NCBI GenBank assembly: GCA_016932035.1
Contig: JAFGDR010000040.1
Location: 78,791 to 142,790 of the forward strand
Reading direction: 5' to 3'
Length of the DNA: 64,000 nt
Source: Candidatus Cloacimonadota bacterium
GTDB taxonomy: Bacteria; Cloacimonadota; Cloacimonadia; JGIOTU-2
The position numbers and the translations under genes are program-made. The notes under the pieces were generated by a model, which saw only the letters and a program-made list of their open reading frames with translations, was not told the origin of the DNA and did not search any database. Shown here one piece after another: positions 61,565 to 64,000 of this stretch. How positions within the stretch are numbered: the first letter of the stretch is position 1; each line of letters opens with the position of its first letter.

Positions 61565-63430
61565 ATGCGAGATAAAAACAGATTTGGCATACTGAAACCT
61601 AGTATCGATGCACACACCTTAGGAATTGTCACTATTTCGCAAATCCTTGAACAATGCGATTTTAATGTCATTGTTGGAGATCAATATATCGAAAAAGCTG
61701 TTGATAATATTTCTCATGACACCTATTTTAAAGTCATTGAAAATTGGATCTTGGATAATCACCTTTCTCATTTAGGATTCAGTTATAGACTTGATCCTAT
61801 TGAAGGAGTTGAGCTTTTCAACATATTGATGTATAAGATCATAAAAAGCACTCGACTTCTACAAACGAATAAAAACCTTTCAACAAATCTTTATTTTGCA
61901 GGTTTAAAAAGTGCTTGTGATAAAATTGAAGAGCTGTATAATGGAAAAGTAAGAACTTTTATTGGTGACGAAAGAATTGATGAAGTCATTGCAAAATTCA
62001 ATATTCCTGAATCAAAAATTCCCAAAGCATATATACAGCAATCTCAATATGATAAGATACTGTACGGTTTTTCTCAAAATCTCATTTCAAAAGAACTTCA
62101 TCACCAAGGAAATTTCTCACAGGATTATCATTATCCCGAATATGGTACATTCAACGATTCTCTGATAAAAAGATTATCATTTGCCCAAAAAGTCCACTCT
62201 TTACCTCTTATACGTTGTCATGTTGGACCTTATTTAAAAAATCGGGAAGAAGCTCTAACTCTTTTTTCTGAATGGTTAAAGGATCTCTCCAAGAGCGGGT
62301 TGCTGGATATTGTATCTGTAGGTTCATCACAACTGAGTCAGTCCCATTTTGGTGAAGATTGGGGTGATAGACCTAATGGAGGAGGTGTTCCAATCAATTC
62401 GGAACTTGATCTCAAAGTCACTTGGGAATGTTCTCTTCCAATGCTTGTGAGGTCATATTCCGGAACGAATAATGTCCCGAAAGTAGCACAGATACTTGAA
62501 GAAAATCTTAATATGGCATGGCACGCTCTATCCTTATGGTGGTTCAATCAACTTGATGGGAGAGGATCCTTAAGTCTTAAAGAAAATCTAAAACAGCACA
62601 TTCATGCAATGCAATATATCTCATCAACCGGCAAACCTTTCGAACCGAATGTTCCTCATCATTTCTCATTTCGGGGAAGTGATGACTTGACATATATAGC
62701 ATCTGCATACTTTGCAGCTAAGATGGCAAAGAAACTTGGGATTCAGTGTTTAATTCTGCAAAACATGCTGAACATCCCGAAATATACAACGGGCATTATT
62801 GATTTGATCAGATCACGAGCTCTTCTCAAGATTGTTCGATCACTTGAAGATAAGAATTTTATAGTAATTCTACAGCCACGAGCAGGTTTAAACTATTTTT
62901 CTCCTGATATTGAAAAAGCAAAAATTCAACTCGGGGCAGTATCTGCTCTGATGTCTGATATCGAATACAGGCAAAAAAATTCTCCCCAAATTGTTCATGT
63001 TGTCAGTTATTCTGAAGCTCTTTATCTGGCCGATCCTCAAATTATCAAAGATAGTATAAAGATTACAAAATCTGCATTGCTTCACTACCCGTTATACCGT
63101 GAATCTCAGGGCATAAAGGATTTTATTGATAATAATTATATACATGATGCAGTTGATGATCTTGTATCCCAGGTAAGGATACTTATCAGCAATATCGAAG
63201 AATCGATTCCAAATATATATTCAGTTAATGGATTTTTCGAAATATTTAAAAACGGTTACTTCCCGGTTCCCTTTTTGTGGAGATGTAGGGACGAATTTCC
63301 AAATGCTCTATGCTGGAAGACGAAACTAACAGAACATGGCACCAGACTCATTAACGATAATGGAGAAGAGCTTCGTGTCGCTAGGAGACTTGAAAAGGTC
63401 AAAGAATTAAATGAGGTTAATAATGATTAA
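61565..63430 (+). CDS. B12-binding, glutamate-mutase-like TIM-barrel protein
   Basis: A 621-residue protein. The N-terminal 130 residues look like a cobalamin-binding domain with the DxHxxG motif (FGILKPSIDAHTLGI; D15, H17, G20) that puts His under the cobalt. The following part (about 210-480) resembles the barrel of glutamate mutase epsilon subunit, in blocks such as SYSGTNNVPKVAQILEENL, GSLSLKENLKQHIHAMQYI and LGIQCLILQNMLNIPKYTTG. I know no named member with both on one chain in a glycan cluster. It could make an unusual sugar or amino-acid part of the glycan. It overlaps the next gene by 8 bases. By-eye assignment; a decisive search was not possible. Confidence 0.6.
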   Translation: MRDKNRFGILKPSIDAHTLGIVTISQILEQCDFNVIVGDQYIEKAVDNISHDTYFKVIENWILDNHLSHLGFSYRLDPIEGVELFNILMYKIIKSTRLLQTNKNLSTNLYFAGLKSACDKIEELYNGKVRTFIGDERIDEVIAKFNIPESKIPKAYIQQSQYDKILYGFSQNLISKELHHQGNFSQDYHYPEYGTFNDSLIKRLSFAQKVHSLPLIRCHVGPYLKNREEALTLFSEWLKDLSKSGLLDIVSVGSSQLSQSHFGEDWGDRPNGGGVPINSELDLKVTWECSLPMLVRSYSGTNNVPKVAQILEENLNMAWHALSLWWFNQLDGRGSLSLKENLKQHIHAMQYISSTGKPFEPNVPHHFSFRGSDDLTYIASAYFAAKMAKKLGIQCLILQNMLNIPKYTTGIIDLIRSRALLKIVRSLEDKNFIVILQPRAGLNYFSPDIEKAKIQLGAVSALMSDIEYRQKNSPQIVHVVSYSEALYLADPQIIKDSIKITKSALLHYPLYRESQGIKDFIDNNYIHDAVDDLVSQVRILISNIEESIPNIYSVNGFFEIFKNGYFPVPFLWRCRDEFPNALCWKTKLTEHGTRLINDNGEELRVARRLEKVKELNEVNND

Positions 63431-64000
63431 ATTTAACAAAGAATACTGGGAAAATAGGGGTAAAAAGAAATTTTACTATAGAGGGGAAGATTTCTATACG
63501 GTTACACCAATTCCCTATTATTATCAGCGCAGAAAAGCTTTGCTGGAATTGTTAGATAAGGAATTATATTCTTTAGGTCAAAAAAAGAAGTCTATCTCTG
63601 TATTAGATTTTGGGTGCGGAGATGGATTCTTTTCGATTTATACTAAAAAGTTATTACCTAAAAGTTCAATAAGAGGATACGATATTGCCCATAGCATGAT
63701 CAAAAGAGCATGTGTGAAAAGAAATTCCAACTACATATCAGACGTTCATTTCTCTACAAAATTTCCATCTAAAGAAAAATTTGATGTTATATACATCTTT
63801 GCTGTTTTTGCTCATTTGAATGATTCCCAAGTCCATTATTTACTCCATTTACTCCCAAGATTGTTAAAAAATTCCGGGAAGATTTTTCTTTTTGAAGCAA
63901 CAGGAAATTATCCTTTTAGGGGGTCTAAATGGTATAGGAGAACTGAGAATGAGTATTTAGACATTTTTATGAAAAATAAACTTATGATTAATTATAAAAA
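63423..64000 (+). CDS. Class I SAM-dependent methyltransferase, 3' end outside window
   Basis: The reading frame opens with ATG 63423 (GAGG at 6 bases) and is open to the end of the window. At least 192 residues are seen, with VLDFGCGDGFFSIYT (SAM motif I), IRGYDIAHSMIKRA and the following EKFDVIYIFAVFAHLN, a normal methyltransferase core. It overlaps the B12 protein by 8 bases, so it belongs with the glycan cluster and may methylate a sugar or the product of that enzyme. Confidence 0.85.
   Translation, partial: MIKFNKEYWENRGKKKFYYRGEDFYTVTPIPYYYQRRKALLELLDKELYSLGQKKKSISVLDFGCGDGFFSIYTKKLLPKSSIRGYDIAHSMIKRACVKRNSNYISDVHFSTKFPSKEKFDVIYIFAVFAHLNDSQVHYLLHLLPRLLKNSGKIFLFEATGNYPFRGSKWYRRTENEYLDIFMKNKLMINYK

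Overview
The window reads like an AT-rich genome of an anaerobic, diderm member of the FCB superphylum; a Cloacimonadota-type lineage is my best guess (inference). The reasons are five secreted proteins ending in a YPNPF/FPNP-type C-terminal sorting (FlgD-like/Por_Secre_tail) domain, outer-membrane proteins (TolC, a beta-barrel, an Mla-type operon), and a strictly anaerobic ferredoxin/Hdr/[NiFe]-hydrogenase metabolism with no respiratory oxidase. No rRNA or CRISPR array is present, and one tRNA (Ala-GGC) is. No stretch longer than 300 bases lacks a gene or gene remnant.

Layout. 1-6175 (minus): the 5' part of a malic enzyme gene, a periplasmic adaptor plus TolC efflux pair, two small membrane/envelope proteins and a frameshifted CPBP protease. 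6378-18460: secreted proteins, namely two tandem Asp-box (BNR) paralogues each with its own terminator, an M14 zinc carboxypeptidase and a parallel beta-helix protein behind a TetR regulator; also an outer-membrane barrel and an SDR epimerase. 18661-34773 (plus) is the core of the window: sucCD, a two-subunit class I fumarase, korDABC (2-oxoglutarate:ferredoxin oxidoreductase), hdrCBA, mvhD, an FrdB-like and an FrdA-like subunit, the [NiFe] hydrogenase subunits mvhG and mvhA, and a hydrogenase maturation protease. A small four-helix-bundle (23S IVP-type) gene cassette interrupts it. 34809-35305: tRNA-Ala followed by a GIY-YIG gene framed by 50-bp direct repeats. 35346-42565 (minus): a C25-peptidase/PKD/beta-helix mosaic, a decayed sorting-domain remnant, a radical SAM protein, and an Mla-type operon whose ATPase lacks all its catalytic motifs. 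42707-54506 (mostly minus): htpG, then an ArsR/ArsP/thioredoxin/CcdA/ArsC/CDF operon, mntP, and a second LMW-phosphatase-type ArsC cluster with a flavodoxin and a TtcA-like enzyme. 54528-58578 (minus): two more secreted repeat proteins and an unknown. 58706-64000 (plus): a glycan-type cluster with two GT2 glycosyltransferases, a polysaccharide deacetylase, a B12-binding mutase-like protein and a methyltransferase cut by the window end.

How the genes work together. The central operon encodes a contiguous half-TCA route between 2-oxoglutarate and malate, and malic enzyme elsewhere in the window would link malate to pyruvate. The succinate/fumarate step is encoded without any membrane anchor and sits between Hdr and hydrogenase genes. 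The simplest reading is a soluble Mvh-Hdr-Frd complex that uses flavin-based electron bifurcation (or confurcation in reverse) to link H2, fumarate/succinate and ferredoxin, with ferredoxin shared with Kor. The direction in vivo, H2-driven reductive or syntrophic H2-releasing oxidative, cannot be read from sequence.
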